From: CAYGDP01 sp964348665
GTDB lineage: Bacteria > Verrucomicrobiota > Verrucomicrobiia > Palsa-1439 > CAYGDP01
Direction: 5' to 3'
NCBI GenBank assembly: GCA_964348665.1
Contig: CAYGDP010000033.1
Coordinates: 1-40,329, forward strand
DNA: 40,329 nucleotides
Positions 10,095 to 25,000 of the stretch are shown here, one piece after another (position 1 is the stretch's first letter; the number at the start of each line of letters is the position of its first letter). The translations under genes and the position numbers were made by a program. A model generated the notes under the pieces. The model saw only the letters and a program-made list of their open reading frames with translations. It did no database searches and was not told the origin of the DNA.

Positions 10095-13000
10095 ATGAGA
10101 TTTCGGAGCATTCGTAAACACCTATCCTTTCGCCGCCTCAAGAATATCCTCTCCCCGACGCCAGCGATAACCGTCGAAGAGACGCGCGCGCGCGCCGGCA
10201 AAAGCGGCGGGAAACGAACGCGGCCACTGACCCTGCAGGTCGAGGCGCTCGAAACCCGCGTGGCGCCAACGATCGCGTTGGTGCAGACAATCGGCTCGGC
10301 GACGACGGCGGCAGGGAACTCCCTAACCATCACCCCGACAGCAACCGTTACATCCGGGAATAGCATAATCATCTCGATGGTGTTCGATGACCCCGGCTTC
10401 GACGTAATCGTGGATGTCGCTGATACTTTTACTGCCACTTCATCTCCCAACCTCTACGGCGTGGACACCACGGGAGTGACAGATTTCACCTCCAACACAC
10501 CGACCGGCGCTGACCCGACGGATTATCATCCGTTTCAAGTGGATACGCAGGTGGGAGGCGGAATCGGCAGTGTTCGGACAGTCATCCTGTCAGCCCACAA
10601 CATCACGCATTTGCCAGATAATTGCGGAGAGATTGTGATTCGGATGTTTGATCCGGGGACGATGTTGCCTTACACGCCAACTCTTTGGGCGGCAATCGCT
10701 CATGAGTTTAAGGGAATTGGCCCGGCACCGACGGATGACGCTTTGGATCAAACGGAGACTGGAAGTGGTTTCAGTGCCTACGCAAGCACACCAGTGACAC
10801 CGCTTACCGCGCAGAGGGACGAATTGATTTTTGGCGCATTTGGTTTTTTTGGCGAAGATGACTTTGGTTTTATTGCTGGGAGCACAGCCTCGCCGGTGCC
10901 GGGGGGGGGAAGCGCTCTCCTGCCCAATGGCCCTGGCTACGCAAGGATTACAGATGAGTTTGTTCCAATCCCCGGCGCGAATATAGGCAATTGGATTACC
11001 CCAGAGATATTCGTTACTAACACTCAATATCTGGAAGATACAGACCGAGACGACGTTTTGGATCAAGGAGAGGATTTCGACGGGAATGGCATTCTGACTC
11101 CGGGATTCCTGGCGGCTGGAACGATTGTGGACAATAATGACCCAAATCAGCCAACTGGTGCACCGTGGGCAGGCGCAATCGCCACCTACAAAGGCACAGG
11201 GGTCATCCGGGGACAGGTATTCCAATCCGTAACGACCGGCACGGTCAATAATCCTCCTTTACCTGGGTGGACAGTTACACGGAACGACGGGTTTAATCCG
11301 CCACAGGTAACCACCACCGATGAACACGGCGAGTATTATTTCAAAGTCAATGTCAATAACGACGGACCTGCCTATGTTTTCATTGACGATGTGGTTCACG
11401 CGGAGGGGAATGCGGGAACAACGGATTACAGTTTTACAGTGAGATTGAATCGCGCGTTTAATTTCCCCATCACCGTTGATTACGTCACTCTCGACGACAC
11501 CGCGACTGATCCGCCAGACTACAATTTTGCCACTGGCACCATTGTGTTTCCGCCGGGAGTCACCAGCGTAACCATGGATGGTTTATTTGGTAATCCGCCG
11601 CCGATTACCGTCAATGGCGATAACGATTTTGGCACGGCAATTTCCGGCGCCGATGATCAGGGCGATGAACTTTTTGAGGTGTTCTTGTTCAATCCCACGC
11701 CCGGCGCTTCGGTAATTGTCGCTGATGATACAGGTGTTGGTTACATCCAAAACGATGATGGGGTTAAAATTTATGTTAATGACGTGATGATGGCAGAAGG
11801 GGGATCGGGTGGTTCATTGACGTTTAACGTGAATCTTAATTTTGCCAGCCCGTTGCCGGTAACAGTGACTTTCAATCTCAACAATAACACAGCAATCGAC
11901 TCCGGCCTTGCGCCCGATTACGTGGATATACCCGCAACGACCTTGACGTTTGCTCCCGGCACGGTGACTTTACCGGTGGCAGTAACGATCAACGGCGATG
12001 GCAATCTTGAGACGACAGAGTTTTTCACCATCGATCTCTCGGCGCCCACTAACGCCATAATCGGCGATGCACAAGGTCGTGGCATCCTGCTGGATGATGA
12101 TGGAGGCGAGGCAGCGCAGTTTTACATCACCGATGTCACAAAAGAGGAAACTGCAGTCGGACCAAACCAGTTTGCTTTTACTGTCGGCTTATCCAACCCC
12201 TCGGCTGCGACGGCGACTGTCGCGTATACAACGGCGAACGGAACGGCGACATCGGGGTCGTCTGACTACAATGCACTTGCCACCTCATTGGTGCTTCCGG
12301 CCAACGCATTTACCGGCACGCTTAATATCACGGTGAACGGCGATACGACGATGGAGGATGACGAAGATTTCTTCGTCAACATCTCGCAGTTTGGGGCCGA
12401 CCCACCTATCGGCGACTTGGATGGGGATACGATCGATGATTTTGGAACCGGCTTGATCCTAAATGACGACGGGCCGAATGAAATTCTGATCACGGACGTG
12501 AGTTTGGCAGAGGGAAATAGCGGCACGAAAATTTTTACGTTCTCGGTACTGATGAGTTTTCCGCATACTCAAACGGTAACGGTGGATTATGTAACCACCA
12601 ACGGAGGTGCCGTTGGCGCCCCGGCGGGGGGAGATTATACCGTCATCCCCGTGCCTCCTGCGACACCCCCTACGCTCACGTTTACGGGGGGGCTGACGTT
12701 ACTGACGGTTGATGTGACAGTGAACGGCGATACCACGTTTGAGGACGGGTTTGGTTTGGTGAACATTTTCACGGGGTTGGGCTACGAAGACTTTGAAGTG
12801 TCCTTATTCAATGTAACGGGCGCGGTTCTGGCGGATACGGAAGGCGAAGGATTTATTATCAACGACGATTTTTTCCCGGCATCTTTCACCGCGACACCGC
12901 CTCCCGGGGAACCATTGGGCGCTGGGCTGGGTTGGGTTCAGACATTGCAGGCCGATACGTTTACTGTTTGCACCAACTTCGAGGAGTTTCCACCGGGTAC

Positions 13001-16000
13001 CATTACGCCTTGTTGGCTGTCGCCACCGCTCCCCCCGGTGAACACAAATTTCTCGTTTGCTTGGGATGAAGGCTTGCAGGACACCTTTTTGAGCGGGCAG
13101 GTATGGGAAGATCTTGATGGGGATGGTGTAAAGGACAGGGGTGAGCCGGGATTGAATGGTTGGCCGGTGCATCTCTATAAGGACACTGACCTAAGTGGTG
13201 GTTTTAGCACTGGCGATGCACTGATTCAAACGACGGTAAGCGCCACGTTTGTGGGTGCTGGCTCCAGTCACGAGGATGACTTTGACGGCTATTACACGTT
13301 CCAATTTTTGACCAGCGGTCAACAGGGTGACAAATATTTTGTAGTTGAAGATGTCGCGCCGGGCTGGAGTCAGACCGAGCCATTTTTCCCCGTTACCTAT
13401 TACACTGTGGATGGTAGTAACCCGGGTGGTGGCGTGAACATGCCTGATCGTGACTTTGGCAACTTCCACAACATCACGATCTCCGGCATTAAGTTTAACG
13501 ACCGCAATGCCGACGGTGCATTTGGCGGACTGGATGTTCCTTTGGATAACTGGACTATCTTCATTGATCTCAATGGTAACGGCGAATTGGATCCTGGTGA
13601 ACCATCCACCCTGACGGCGACGGAAGTGGATACCAATCTCAATGGAGTGTTTGACCGGAGCGAGGATTATCTCGGAAATGGGTTTGGAGGAAATGGCAAC
13701 GGCAATGCGAAGCTGGATCAGAATGAAGATGCCAACGGCAACTGCGTTCTCGATCCCGGGGAAGATCTCGACGGGAATCATACCCTTAACTATCCGGAGA
13801 ACACATTCCTGCAAGACGGGTTTTTCTTCCCCGGCTCGTGCATTTTGGATATTGGCGAAGATTTGGACGGCGACAATATTTTGGATTTATCGGAGGATTT
13901 CAACGGCAACGGACTCTTGGATCGAAACGAAGACTTGAACAATAATAATGTGCAAGATAGCGGGGTTTGGGTTTTTGCGAATCTTGGCCCGAATCCGCTA
14001 GGTCCCGGCCCCAATACCGGAACACCCTACCGTATCCGAGAGGTGTTGCAGACGGGCTGGGCGCAAACTACGGGCAATCTGAATCTTGTGCCGTGCAGCA
14101 ATCACAGCGTTACCACCAACTTCGGCAATTCCGAATTGGTTGAACCCGTTACCATCACCGGCCGCAAATTTAACGACATTGATGGGGATGGTGTCTACGA
14201 CGCCGGCGAAGATCCTCCGCTGGAAGGGTGGGTGATTCAGTTGAGGATCGATGATACTCCGGGGACGCCGGGGATTATTGTTCCCAACGGGATTTACGAG
14301 CCGATTGAGGAAGATATCGTTGTGGACGCGTTTACCACCGGAATATCCGGCACGTATGGATTTATCACGGGTCCCGGACGGTACTGGTTGCGTGAGGTGG
14401 CGCAGACCGGTTGGACGCAGACACAGGGCGATTACTATCTCATTACACAATCAGGTGAGGTGCATCAGGACAATGATTTTGGCAATTTCCAGAACGTCAC
14501 TATCACCGGGCGAAAATTCGAAGACTTCGATGGCGATGGCGTGGATGACGGCACTTCGTCGGAGCCGGGATTGCCTGGTTTTACGATCGCTCTGTACAAG
14601 GACGATCCGTTCAACGGACAAGTCGGCACGCTTGATGCCGGTGATTCGTTGCTCGGCACTGCCACAACGGATTTCGCGGGCAATTATACGTTTCCCGATG
14701 TTCCCAACGGCAGATTCTTTGTGCAAGAAATAATGCCGACGGATCCGAATCTGATCCCACTCTGGCGTCCCACGTTGCCAGCCGAAGCCGCTTTCGGCGT
14801 GATCCTCAATGCCAAACCAACTGGCACCGTGACTGTTACCCTTGCTTCTAGCAATACTTCCGAAGGTCAAATTTCGGCGTTGCCGGGCGCGCCACCGGTT
14901 ACACCCACAATCACGTTCGATCCTACCAATTACAATACACTGCAACGTGTCGTCGTGACGGGTCAGGAGGACGTAGTTTTAGATCCATTTGCGCCTTATA
15001 CGGTGACCGCCACTGCGGTTGGTGGTGGTTACGCTGGCCAGAGCGATTCTTCCGCCGTCACCAACGTGGATGACGATACGCCACGCCTCGTCATTACATC
15101 CAACGGAACATTGACCACCGAGCGCGGCGATCCTACTTGGTTTGAGGTTGCGCTCACGATGCAGCCCAGCGCAAGCACAACTTTTGCGGTGAGCAGCTCG
15201 AACGTCTTGGAAGGCGTGGTTACACCCGCCACGCTTACGTTTAGTCAGAACGATTGGTTCATCCCGCAACGGGTAAAAGTGACCGGGGTCGCCGACGCAG
15301 CCGTGGACGGCAACATCGCCTATATCGCCAATATCGACTGGTTGTCGGGTGATGCGACGTACAATTTTAATGGGGGTGCAGAAGGAACCGTTGCCTTGAC
15401 CAATATTGACGATGAAAGTCCGGGCATTACCGTCACATCCTCGACCGGGCCCCTGACGACCTCTGAAACGGGCGAGCAATTTGTGTATCAGGTGCGACTG
15501 AACGCTCCGCCCAATGGCACGGTTGTGATGAGCGCAGTCAGCTCAAATCTGGCCGAAGGCAGCGTTTCGCCAGCCACTCTCACATTTACGCCAAGTAATT
15601 GGTTTTTATATCAAACTGTTTCCGTTAGCGGAGTCAACGACTTCACTCTGGACGGCGACATTGGTTATACGGTTACGGTTGCTTACAATAGCGGCGCCAG
15701 CAATTATTCAGCAGTCGCGCCTGCCGTCAATGGATTGACCAACGTGGATGATGAGACGGTTGCCGTGCGCATTGTTCCTCTTGTGGGTGCCACGTACGAG
15801 CGAGGCAATACACCCGGGTTTTACACTATTGACACTCGCAGCGGCATTCCCGTCAGCGAAGCCAGCGGCATTAAGTTCCATGATCTCGACCGGGACGGCA
15901 TTCTCGATGGCGGCGAGACCTCGCCACATCTCCACTTCGGAAATGCCCAGCCCAACACAATTAGCGGCCGTAAATTCAATGATCTCGCGCAAGACGGCAC

Positions 16001-19000
16001 CGACAATAACGGCACCGACCCATCGTTGACAGCCTGGATCATCTATCTGGATGGCACCAACGGCCAGCCGAATGACGGTATTCTCAATAGCGTCGGCGGA
16101 TTGAGCGATAACGTTTGCGATTTCAATGCGCTGGAAATTTGTACGCAGACCGATGGAAACGGTTTTTACTACTTCCGCAATTTGCCTGTTGGCACCTACA
16201 CCGTGCGCGAGGTCATCCCGAGCGGCTGGGCGCAAACCTTGCCGGCCGCCATCATCGTCACCCCGACCAGTGGTCTAACCACCAGCGAGTCGCCCAGCGC
16301 CAACACACCCACCGCCACATTTACGGTCGTATTGGCCACAGCGCCCACGGCGAATGTGACCGTGCCGATTAGCTCGAGCAACACGCTCACTGGCGGAACG
16401 GCCTCTGTCGCATCACTACTTTTCACTCCGGTCAATTGGTTTATCCCGCAAACCGTCACGGTCACGGGCGCTAACGATGCAGCACTAGGAAACGTCGCCT
16501 ATACAATCTTGACGGGTGCTGCAACCAGCACGGACACCGACTATAACACGGTGGATGCCCCGGATGTTTCCGTGACTAATCTCGACAACGACACTGTCGG
16601 CATTACAGTGACTCGAACCAGTCGCCGACTCAATCCCACTGGCGAATTGATCACCGCAGAATGGGGCATGACGGCGACGTTCACGGCAGTGCTCAACAGC
16701 GCGCCGACGGCGGATGTCTGCCTTCCCATTAGCAGCAGCGATTTGTCTGAAGCCACAGTTTCATTCGCGACAGGAGCGTGCGGCGCCGGTCAACTGACCT
16801 TTACATCCGGAAATTGGTTTGCGCCCCAAACGGTGACCCTGACAGGCATCCAAGATGTATTGGTAGATGGAATCATTGGTTATACAGCGGTGATTGGCCC
16901 AGCGACCAGCGGAGATTTGGCTTATAACGCGGTTGATCCTGCGGATTTGTTGGTGGTAAACATGGATGATGAGACGCCGGGGATTACGAACACGTTGATG
17001 AGCGGATCGACGAGCGAAAGTGGCACGACGGCATCTTTCGAGATTTTCCTAAATGCGCCACCGACCAGCGACGTCGCGTTCCGGTTCGGCACCTCCAACA
17101 CGCCAGAAGCGAATATGGCCACGGCGACTGGTGCGGCCACCACGACTACGCGCACGTTCACATCATTGGATTGGTTTATCCCCCAGACCGTTTCGGTCAT
17201 CGGCGAAGATGATATTTTTGTGGATGGCGACCAGCCATTTACCGTGCTTGCCCAGACAATTGCAACAATCACGATTGATCCCAACTATTCGGTGTTAACG
17301 CCACTGGTTGTGGCGACGACGTATCAACTCGGACCGCTGGAAAACCTTGACAACGACGGGCTTCCTTCCCGGTTCTATTCGGTGACATTCCCCGCTGGTA
17401 ATCCGACGACGGCCAATAACATCACTGGGGTGGACAAGGATTTTGGCAATTTCCAATACGGCATCATCAGCGGCACGAAATTTCACGATGCCGATGGCAA
17501 TAGCATCCAGTCGATCGGGGAACCGGGGTTGAGCGGCTGGAAAATTCTCTTGTACCAGGACACCGACCAAAGCGGCGGGTTTAGCACACCGGATACACTG
17601 GTGGCCACACAGTTGACCGACGTTTTCCCATTTATCGGGGATTACACCTTCTCCAATGTCAGCGCAGGACGCTATTTCGTGCGGGAAGAATTGCAAGGGG
17701 GCTGGATCCAGACGTTTCCTGCGGAGGGTGGATATCCGGTGACGATTACCAGTGGAACGGTTTTTAGTCCGATTACAAATAACCCACTGGATTTTGGTAA
17801 TTTTCAAAAGGTTCGCATCAGTGGCACCAAGTTTGATGATCAGGATGGAGATGGAGTTCGCGACCTCGGTGAACCAGGACTGGCAGGTTGGGTGATTTTT
17901 CTGGACGAGAGCGGGGATGACATTTTGCAACCCGCCGTCGAACGATGGACGGTTACGATCGCGGATAACCCATTGACACCGGGAGTGGATGAGTCGGGTT
18001 ATTATGAGTTTCTCGATTTGCCACCCGCGACCTATCCCGTTCGCGAGGTGTTGCAAACTGGATGGCAACAGACTTTGCCAGGAGCGCCGACCAACGGCTA
18101 TGATCTGCAAGCGTTCAGCGGACTGAATTGGGACAATCAGGACTTCGGGAATATCCAGCCGGTCTCGATTCAGATTCAGGGTCAGAAATACAACGACCTG
18201 GATGGAGACGGTTCCAACGAATTTGTGGATGTGGCACCCGCCGACGGGAGTGATGACGACGGCGTTGTGGATCCGGGTTTGGATGGTTGGACGATTGAAT
18301 TATACAAGGATGCGTTTCCGTTTAACGGGATTTTTGACGCTGTGGACACTTTGGTGACTAGCATGGCAACGCCAGTGGGCGGGTTTTACAATTTCACTGT
18401 CTCTGGCACCACCTCGGCAATCGCTGGCACCTACTTTATTCGGGAAGTGGCGCAACCCGGCTGGACCCTGACACAAGGCGATTACACCGTTACCATCAGC
18501 AGCGCGAATCCGCCCGAGGTGAAGCTCAATGGCACGACGATCACTGGAACGGCGATCAACAACACGAATTTCGGGAATTTCGAGAATATTACGATCAGCG
18601 GCAGAAAGTTCGAGGATCTTGACCCGACCGTGCTTATTGAGAACGCCAACAATCCCGGCTTGAGCGGATTTTCCATTGAGCTGTATCGCGATGCCAACGC
18701 AAACGCCGCATTGGACCTGGGAACGGATGTGTTGATTGGCGGAGCGATCACCGATTTTCTGGGACAATATTCGTTCTCCAATGTCGGCCCCGGCACGTAT
18801 TTTGTTCGCGAAATCATCCCGGTTGCCGTGCCCGCATGGGTGCAAACAGTTCCGCCTCTCCCCACCCAGCATTACATCATCAACCCCGCGACAAGCGGGA
18901 CAGACGTCACCAGCCGCGATTTCGGCAACTATCAACCCAGCACCATCAGTGGAAGAAAATTCGATGACCGCGACGGCGATGGCTCCGATGATCTGGGGAG

Positions 19001-22000
19001 CGATCCCGGTTTGGTGGGGTGGACAATTCAGCTTTGGCAGGAGAACGGCTCGGCCGCCGGTTTGCAGACATCGGGGGCGAGTACGGACATTCTTTTTGCC
19101 AACGGCACAACGGGTCCCAATGGTGTTTACAGCTTTCGCGGTTTGCCGGCGGGAGCGACCTTTTACGTGATCGAAGTTTTGCAAACGGGTTGGATGCAAA
19201 CAACTGCGCCTGCGATCCATACGGTAGCGCCGGACGGCATTAGTAATTTTCCCGGACGCGATTTTGGCAACTTCAAACTCTTCAGTATCACCGGCCAGAA
19301 ATTCAACGATATCAATGGCAACGGCACCAAAGATGTTGGTGATGTGGCCCCACCGCTCTTGGTTTCCATCAATCTCTCCGGCGCTGTGGTCACCAGTGTG
19401 CTGACAGATGTGGCCGGAAATTACACCATACCCAACCTCGGCCCGGGGGCTTATACCATCAGTGAATCCGTTCCCGCGGGCTGGCTGCAAACGGCCCCCG
19501 CCGGCGGTAGTTATACATTTACCGCGCAGAGTGGCGTGGACATTACGACCCGCGATTTTGGAAATTTCGAAATGTTCACCATTAGCGGCCAGAAGTTTCA
19601 CGATAAAAATGGCGACGGCGTGAAAGATCCCGATGGGATCGATAATATTACCCCCAACAGCGACGATGAAGTGGGGCTGTCCAGCTGGACAATTTTCATC
19701 GATACCAACGGAGACGTAATTTTCGACTCGGACGGCGCGGACAATATCGTGGGGACCATCGATGACGAGCCAAGCGATACGACCGATGGTTTGGGTGATT
19801 ATACGCTAGGTCCGCTCGGTCCCGGCAATTATGTGGTGCGTGAAGTCATCCCGGCGGCTCCACCCACCTGGATTCAAACCCTGCCCGCTGGCGCCTACAA
19901 TATTGCCGGACAGAGTGGCAACGATGTAACCGGCAGGGATTTCGGCAATGCCCAACCCATCACGCTTACATTGACCGGCATCAAATATAACGACATCAAC
20001 GGCGATGGATCCCGCGATGCCGATGGTTTGGATAACATTCCGGGAAATACCGACGATGAAATCGGATTGCCGGGCTGGACGATTAATGCGCGCCGCGATG
20101 ATGGCAACACGATTCCAGATGCCGGTGATACGACGGTCGGAAGCGTAGTGACAGGCGCGGGTGGCGCGTGGACCATTACGCTGACAGGACTGGGACCGCA
20201 AATTGGCGGGCTGTATTTCGTGCAGGAAGTTTTGCAGGCCGGCTGGACAAACACGCAAAGCCCCGCTAGCGTGACGGCATCCGCCGTAGCCGACACCACC
20301 GCCAGCAATTTGGATTTTGGGAATTTTCAGAATATCACCATCGGCGGAAAAAAGTTTGAGGACTTGAACGGTGGCAGCTCGAATGTCTATAGCGCCATCA
20401 CCGGCGGAACCGATCCAGGATTGTCAGGGTGGTTGATTCGCCTCTACAAAGACAACGGAAACAGTGTTTTTGACGCGGCCGATCTTCTGACGCAATCGTT
20501 CTCGACTTTGGCCACCGGCAGTTACGCCTTTAGCAATGTGGGCCCCGGCCTCTATTTCATTGCTGAATCGTTGCAGGCCGGGTGGACGCAGACGTTTCCC
20601 ACGGCGCTTACACCCGGCGCTTCCGCTGGCGCGCCCGTGATTGCACCGCCCACGGGTCCGCTCGGAGATGTATTTTACACAGTCGTGGCGACCAGCGGCA
20701 CCAACGTGATTAGTCGTGACTTCGGCAATATCGAGCCCATCACCATCAGCGGCCATAAGTTCAATGATTTGGATGGAGACGGCGTTCGCGACGCGGCGGA
20801 AGGTTTCCTGCCGGGCTGGACGATTTTCTTTGACGCAAATTCGAACAACCTGCTCGATAATCCCGTTGACGGCAATGGTGTTTGCAATGCCAATGCCACC
20901 GAGGTTTGCACCTTCACAGACTCTACCGGATTATACATTTTCCGCAATCTAGCTCCCGGTACCTATCGGGTACGCGAGGTCCTGCAGCCTGCCTGGACAC
21001 AAACGACAACCAATCCTGCCGATTTGGCGTTGGTCGCTGGCGATATGCGCGTCGACGTGGACTTCGGCAATAAAAAGAACCCTGTTTTAAGCGGCGTGAA
21101 GTTCCGCGATGACGACGGCGATGGAGTCCGGGATGTCGGTGAACCCGGATTGGCGGGTTGGGTGATCCAGCTTTATGCAGATACCGACAACAGCGGCGGC
21201 TTGACCGTCGGCGATGTGTTGCTTGCGACCGACACGACGGATGCCACTGGTTCTTATGATTTTACCGTCAACCCGGGTCTCTACTTCATCCGCGAAGTTT
21301 TGCAGGTTGGCTGGGTGCAAACGACAAATCCAACTACTTATATTATCGAAGCGATCAGTGGCACCGATGTGCCCAATCGCGATTTCGGTAATTTCGACCT
21401 CTTCGACATTACAGGCATGAAGTATAACGACATCAATGGCGATGGTGTGCGCGACGCCGATGGTGCGGATAACATCGCGGGTAACACCGACGACGAAGTG
21501 GGTCTCGCGGGATGGACGATCGTTCTGGATGGAAGCGCCGCGGCTGTGACCAGTCCCGACGATCCTTCGACCCCTCTCGTCGATGAAACCGGTCAATACA
21601 GTTTTCTCAATGTCGCTCCCGGCAATCACACGGTCGCGGAAGTGTTGCAGGCCGGCTGGACCAATACGCAGCCCGGCGGCGCGGCTTCGTACACGTTTGC
21701 GGGCGTAAGCGGCACCAATGTGATTGGCCAAGACTTCGGCAACTTTGCCGAAATCACCATTACCGGCCGCAAATTCAACGATCTCAACGGCAATGGCACC
21801 GACAACGGCGGCACCGACCCCGGCTTGGCCGGTTGGACTATCAATGCGGTTGCCGATACGAACGGCAACGGTGTCTTTGACGGGAGTGACTTGGTTGCAG
21901 CCTCCGCTGTAACGGGCGCAGGCGGCGCATATAGCATCACGCTGAACGCGCCCGGCACGTTTTTCCTGCGCGAAGTCACGCAGCCGGGCTGGACACAGAC

Positions 22001-25000
22001 CAAGGGGAACTACACGGTAATAGTCACCGCGGGGATGACCGTGGTGGGGCGTGATTTCGGCAACTTCGAGAATTTCAGCATTAGCGGCCAGAAATTTGAG
22101 GACCTCGATGCGGATGCAAACAAGGAGGCCATCGAACCGCGGTTGGCCAACTGGCAGATCGATCTCTATCGCGAGAACAACGGCAATACCACTTTGCAAG
22201 TGCCGCCCGGCGGCGATATTCTTGTTGCGAGCGCAATCACCGATTCCACAGGGAATTACTCGTTCCTCGACCTGGGCCCCGGTCGTTACTACGTCCGCGA
22301 GGCTGCCTCGCCGCCGAACCCCGCCGGCTTTTCACAAACCCTTGGCGCCGCCGGCTATACCATCGTTGGCGCCAGCGGCACCAACCGCACCGAGCGAGAT
22401 TTCGGAAATGTCGCCCAGATCACTGTGAGCGGCACAAAATTCAACGACCTCAATGGCGACGGCATCCGCGAAGTTGGCGAGCCGGGTTTGCAAGGTTGGA
22501 ACATCCAGCTCTATACCAGCGATGGTGACGCGCTATTTGAACCGGGAACCGATGACATTATTGTCACCACCGTCGCCACCAATGCAAACGGAGTTTATAT
22601 TTTCAGTGGCTTGGCTGCCGGCGATTATATCACGCGCGAAGTTCCCCAGGCCGGATGGACCCAAACCGCACCGGCCAGCCCCGGCGTCCATTTTCTCAAT
22701 GGCATCAGTGCCACCAATGCGACCACCGCCAATCGCGATTTCGGCAACTTCCAAACCAACAGTATCCGCGGCGCGAAATTCAACGACATCAACGGCAACG
22801 GCGCCCGCGATCCAGGCGAGCCCGGTTTGGCAGGCTGGACTATCTTGCTCTTCAATGACACCGACAATAGCGGCGGGTTCACTGCCGGCGACGTGCTCTT
22901 TACCACCGCCACGACGTTCTCGAGCGAAGACCTCGATGGCGATGGAGTGTTGGATGCGGGCGAAGACAGCAACGGCGATAATATTCTCCAGCTCGATGGC
23001 GATTATCGTTTGTCCAGTCTCGCGCCCAACGAATATTTCCTGCGCGAACAACAGCAGGCTGGCTGGACCCAGACTCTCGGAAATTACAATGTCAACTTGA
23101 TCAGCACCGCGCTCTTCACGGGATTGGACTTCGGCAACTTCCGCCATGTCAGTATCACCGGCTTCAAGTTCGATGACTTCAACGGCGACGGAGCGTGGGA
23201 CCCGGACGGCGATGACAATATCGCCGGCAACGCGGATGACGAAGATGGGCTTCTTGGCTGGACGATTTTCTTGGATGCAAATGGCAATGGAACGCTTGAC
23301 CCAACGGATCCCTCGACAACAACCAGCACCGATACATCCGGCAATTCGGGTTTTTACAGTTTCAGCGACCTCGGCCCGGGCACTTACTCCATCGAGGAAG
23401 TGCTTCAGACGGGCTGGGCGCAGACGCTCGCTCCGGGATCCGTCACGCCAACCAGCGGGGTGGATGTCATAGACCAAAATTTTGGGAACTTCAAATTCTT
23501 TGTCCTGACCGGACGCAAGTTTGAGGACATGGACGGCGATGGCACCGATGAAGGCGGCGCGGACCCCGGACTGGGCGGATGGACGGTTTATGTGGATTTG
23601 AACAATAACTTCAATCTCGATGCCGGCGAGGGAAGCGTTATTACGGCCGCCGATGGCACCTACACGATGAACTTGATCGGGTCTGGAGCGACCTGGATTC
23701 GGGAAGAGCCGCAAGCCGGCTGGCAGCAAACCTATGGAGAACAACCCGCTATTCATTATGTCGCCGTCTTTAGCGGCGGAACCAAGGCCGGTGTGGACTT
23801 TGGCAATTTCGAGAGGACTATTGTGTCGGGAAGGAAATTCGAAGACCTCGATGGTAGCGGCACTGACAATGGCGGCACAGATCGCGGCCTTTCCGGCTGG
23901 CAAATCCGCCTCTGGCGGGATGAAGACCCAGACGGTCTGTCCAATCCGTTGTTGCCGAATGGGACGCTGGAATCTTCTTGTGTCCCGGGTCCCTGCGATA
24001 CACTTTTGACGAGTATCCTGACAGATTTCTTTGGCAATTATACGTTCGGGAATATCGATCCGGGCCGGTATTTTGTGGATGAAGTCCTCATCACCGGTTG
24101 GGCGCAAACCTTCCCCACAGCGCCCAATCATCACATCATTGACCCCATCAGCGGCACGCCGGTGATCGGCCAGGATTTTGGGAACTTCCCTCCTATCAAT
24201 ATCGGTGGACGCAAATTTAACGACTTGGATGGCGATGGCACCGACGACGGCGGCACCGACCCCAGTCTTGCCGGTTGGACAATTTATTTGGACTCGGATA
24301 ATGACAACGTGCTTGATCTCACCGAGCCAAACACAGTGACCGACGGCTTAGGAAATTATGCGTTTCGAAATTTGACAGCCGGCACGTATTTTGTTCGCGA
24401 AGTCGTGCAATCGGGCTGGGTGCAGACGGCTGCTCCCGCTCCAGTGATCCTTGCCACCTCGACGGCGGTTGTATCCGGACAGGATTTCGGCAATTACCAA
24501 CTCGCGGGGATCAGTGGCCAGAAATTTGACGACCTTGACGGTGATGGAGCATTGGATACTGGGGAGCAAGGACTCGGCGGCTGGACGATCTTCCTGGACG
24601 GCAGCAACGGGGGCGTAATCAACGGCGCGCTGGATGTAGTCGAGACCAGTACTGTCACCGATGCCAGTGGTAATTACAGTTTCAGCGGGCTTGTCCCGGG
24701 CACTTATCGAGTCCGAGAAGTGCAACAGGCGGGTTATACGCAGACAACTGTCGATCCTGCGCCGTTCACTCCCACCAGTGGCACAACCACGACCGGCATC
24801 GACTTCGGCAATTTCAAACTGATCTCCATCAGCGGTCAGAAATTCCAGGATGACAACGGCGACACCATCTTCAACGGCGCTGACGCCGGGTTGAATGGCT
24901 GGACGATCTTCCTGGACGGCAGCAACGGGGGACCCGTGAATGATGTTTTGGATGCGGGCGAACTCAACACCGTGACGGCAACGGTGCTGGGTACGCCAGG

